The position numbers and the translations under genes are program-made. A DNA stretch of 64,000 bases from positions 55,260,501-55,324,500 of the forward strand of contig NC_134111.1 in the NCBI RefSeq assembly GCF_040939455.1. Direction: 5' to 3'. Shown piece after piece: positions 61,085 through 64,000 of the stretch. Source of the stretch: Microcebus murinus. Its lineage: Eukaryota; Chordata; Mammalia; Primates; Cheirogaleidae. The notes under the pieces are model-generated. The model searched no databases. It was not told the origin of the DNA and was given only the letters and a program-made list of their open reading frames with translations. Position 1 is the first letter of the stretch; the number at the start of each line of letters is the position of its first letter.

Positions 61085-61700
61085 ATTAGGGTGTGACAGG
61101 CAGAATTCTAAGATGGCCTGTAAGATTCCTGCCTATTGCCACCTCCTATCCTGTGGCTTTGTGCACATCTTGTCCAATACCCTCCCTCGAGTGTGGGCAG
61201 GGCCTGTGAATGGTATAGGATAGTCATTTCCCTGGTTAGGTTACATTACATGGCAAAGGTCATGGGATAATTATCCCTGAGATTATGTAAGTCACTCTTG
61301 ACATTATATAAGTTTCTGTCACAGCCAACTGGAGTGAGATTCTCCCCTTGGCTTTGAAGAATTAGGCTGCCATAAGCTGGGATCTGAGGGCAATCTCTAG
61401 GCACTGAGAGAGATCCTTGGCCAACAGCCAGTAAGAAAATGGGGGCCTCATTCTACAACTGCAAGGAGCTTAATTCTGCTGACAACCTGAAAGAGCTTTG
61501 AAAAGAATGCTAAGATGCAAATGAGAATTCTCTCTGCCAACAGCATGATTTTAGCCTAGAGCAGAAAACCCTGACATGCCATGCATGCCCAGACCTCTGT
61601 CTAATCTACAGAAACTGGGAGATGATAAGTGCATGTTGTCTTAAGTGGCTGCATTTTTGGTGATTTGTTATGCTGCAATAGACAATTAATATACATAGTA
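61085..61700 (+). repeat. MLT1-type LTR (ERVL-MaLR)
   Basis: 'gtgacaggcagaattctaagatggcc', 'gggcagggcctgtgaatggtatagg', 'aggttacattacatggcaaaggtcatgggataatt', 'ttgagattatgtaagtcac', 'gattctccccttggctttgaagaattaggctgcca' and 'ctgcatttttggtgatttgttatgctgcaatagacaattaata' give the whole MLT1 LTR order. Long diverged; no internal region. Confidence 0.85.
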
Positions 61701-64000
61701 TTCCTGTCAGTGTCTTCAGAAACACACATGGATACCTCCTCCCCATGGAGCAAATGCCTGATAAAACTACAAAACCAATAAACATGATAACTCATGACCA
61801 TAAGTGTTTCTTGTGTCCGTGTAAGTACATATGATCAGTTATATTTAGTAGGTCTTTTCTGTCTTATATCCTTTTCTTCTCTCTTTTTTTTAATGACCTG
61901 ATAATGAGTTTTCATTTCTTACATCCTTTTCAAGGATCATAGACTCTCATAACAGAACAAACAGTGATTTTCATAGGGTTGTAGAATTTAAAGCTCAGAA
62001 ACTTAGTTCTGGCTCTGTGACTACCTTATATAACCATTCTATCATAATTTTCCACCCATAAACCAAGGAGTTTGGCCTCAAACCCCACATGCTATCAAGC
62101 CCAGCAGGTGCCACTTTTGAAAGTCAACTGAAACAGGCATTCAGAAAGCAAGTAATCACTATGGCTTGTCTGCTAAGTCTGCTCTGTTTACCACAAGGAG
62201 GGAACTCCATTAAATATTTAAGACCATCACAAAGAGAACACCCAGCAGGTGGACAACTATGATTACTTGCCCCATAGCCTCTCAGCAGGCACCTGACAGC
62301 ATCTGGCATGAGGTTTACATCACATTAAAGATATCCCTTTGTAGCTTCTATCAAAAGAAGACCAATCATTTCAAAACTGAGATTTGAAAATAAAGATAAT
62401 TCTCTTACTGCCTATCTTTGGGTAGAGTTTCTGAGGACTTCTTAGAAGTTATTAAAAGGTAGAAAAGACATGGAAATTGGAAGTCTAGTTTGCTTACATA
62501 CTTTAACTATACAACTGAAGCAAAGCTTGGTAGAGTAAATTATCTCTTATTGATAGAAAATAGCCACTGGTGTTATGAATCCCCAAATTGATATGCTTTG
62601 CATGCTATGTCAAATTGGAAAAGAAACTTCCAAATGCACACAAGTGGGTGTGTTGGGTTAGCACCAGCAGTTAGTGATCTGAAGAATCCACAAGATGGTC
62701 CACTGGGCAAGTCATCCATAAGGTGGTGCTGAACAATTTCATTCATAAAATGGGAACACCTCCCTAACCCACTGACACTGATCAGGAACACCTATTTGGG
62801 CTTAACATGAGCAAAAACTAAACTCCTACTATGTCGAACCCAGAGATTTTGGAGTTTATCTGTTGCTTTAATTGATATAAAAATTTTAAATGTAGGCAGT
62901 AGGGCTATGTTTGAAATATACAAATGCAACCAGCTCTTAGCTGTGTGTTTGAAGGACTGGTGGGTGCTTGGGCTTGGGCAGTATATTCAGCCACTGAAAT
63001 TCGATCATCTCCAATGTGTCTAGGTAACCTGGTCCCTGACTGCCTGGCCACTCTTAAGAAGATCCAGGTCTACATCCATCTGGCTCCTATAAGGGAGTAC
63101 CTGGTGATCACCCCTGCATGGTTTACAAAGTATTTATATAGGACTTCACATATTACAAACTAAGTAGTATGCCCAAGACCCCTCAGCTTGTGAGCAAAGC
63201 AGACAGGACAAAAATGTAGGTATGCTGGCCATAAGTTCATGTGCCTGTATAGAGAGAGGAAAGAAGGAAGTAGTGACTCTACTGCTCAGGTAGCCCCTCA
63301 GCAGCTGATGATCCTCCCATCAGAGGTCGTCTCAGGCAGAGGGATGTGAATTAGGAAGCAGAAGTTCTAGAGTCTTCCCTGGGCCCTGCCTTGAGGAAGC
63401 TGTGTGGCCTTTGGCAAACCACTTCCATTCCCAAGTTTCTATTTCCTCACCTGTAAGTTAAAGAAATCTCTAATATTTTATGTATGTTGATGTATCTATA
63501 GTATAAAATCCCATTATAGGGCCAATCCATTCTGGGGCATTCTATCCTAGGGTGTTACATTTTCTGACGAATTGGAGTCCTTCTTCATGCTCAGTAAAGA
63601 GAGTTCAGGTTGCCAGAATTATCCACTGAGCCATTGAGAAATTTAGGATATTTACAGATACTGGTGCTCAGGATAACTGCATTTCTGGCAAATTTATAAT
63701 CATTATGTAGACTTAGGCTGAGAAAGTCTATAGGAAAAATAGGAGATGCTTTGAAAAGGATTTCCCATGCTACTTCTCTGCAAATAATCATTCTTGTTAA
63801 CCAAACTCGAACTATTCAGGAAAGTCAGTGCACTTTCTCAGTGGAGATAACGATTAGTAATTAATCCTGGATTTTAAAAATTGTTTGCTATTATAATATT
63901 CTACCATTGATAACTAACTATTCAGTTATGATTGCTTGGATAAAATATGGACTCATGTATCAGACTCAAGAAGAAGAAAGGACTCATACCTTTGTAGGAA
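61701..64000. other. Intronic sequence, mostly unassigned
   Basis: Only the MIR at 63335-63480 was recognised. The last bases (63976-64000) read on the minus strand as a possible exon end followed by GTATGAG but could not be tied to PDE11A. Confidence 0.5.
63335..63480 (+). repeat. MIR SINE
   Basis: 'agaagttctagagtcttccctgggccctgcc', 'ctgtgtggcctttggcaaaccacttccattcccaagtttctatttcctcacctgtaagttaa' follows the MIR order in plus orientation. Confidence 0.7.

Larger units (their letters stand above)
51297..64000 (-). other. PDE11A: PDE11A intron, partial (5' side of the first visible exon)
   Basis: Upstream intron in transcription order. I looked for the preceding GAF-B residues (expected to include NISDAYQDPRF) on the minus strand and did not find them. 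It carries a long antisense L1M fragment, a young Alu, LINE 3' ends, an ancient repeat copy and an MLT1-type LTR. Confidence 0.8.

Noticed and set aside
63976..64000. Minus-strand TTCCTACAAAG|GTATGAG as the end of the preceding PDE11A exon
   Set aside because: It could read Ser-Tyr-Lys before the split codon, close to a GAF-B segment I recall, but the intervening exon with NISDAYQDPRF is not found between here and 51296 and the phase does not fit direct joining. A chance donor is more likely.

Overview
The window is nuclear DNA of a strepsirrhine primate, most likely a lemur. Two Alu elements carry the lemur-type middle segment (a run reading AAATTAATTGGCCAACT). A TTAA-flanked piggyBac-type element and a young L1 with a non-human-like 3' end point the same way. 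Coding density is very low. None of the longer open reading frames looks like a gene; the real coding sequence is in short exons.

I recognise one gene, PDE11A (dual-specificity cAMP/cGMP phosphodiesterase 11A), on the minus strand. Four consecutive internal exons are present, in transcription order 51296-51221, 48904-48837, 47690-47598 and 17089-17039. Together they encode the second half of the GAF-B domain, the linker helix, and the first residues leading into the catalytic domain. All four have GT-AG splice sites and phases that join correctly. Upstream exons (N-terminus, GAF-A, first half of GAF-B) and downstream exons (the catalytic HD-type domain) were not found and should lie beyond the window ends. 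The introns are 2,316, 1,146 and 30,508 bases, with partial introns at 51297-64000 and 1-17038.

The rest is intronic DNA filled with transposable elements of many ages. Class II elements come from four superfamilies: a mariner with both inverted repeats (19586-20853), a Tigger1/pogo copy split by an LTR (25428-27755), a piggyBac-type element (17860-18260) and a short hAT element (47968-48158). Class I elements include two lemur Alus with perfect target-site duplications, an older AluJ, several L1 fragments, L2, many MIRs and MaLR-type LTRs. At least six diverged stretches (29550, 30690, 42105, 54480, 60000 and others) seem to be copies of one ancient mammalian repeat that I cannot name with certainty.

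I see no undescribed biological system. The observations most worth a second look are the PDE11A exon set and its apparent lineage substitutions, the piggyBac-type element with three subterminal repeats, the hAT element, a perfect 15-base-arm hairpin at 54264-54296, a CpG-rich intronic segment near 10-11.2 kb, and two unexplained longer reading frames.
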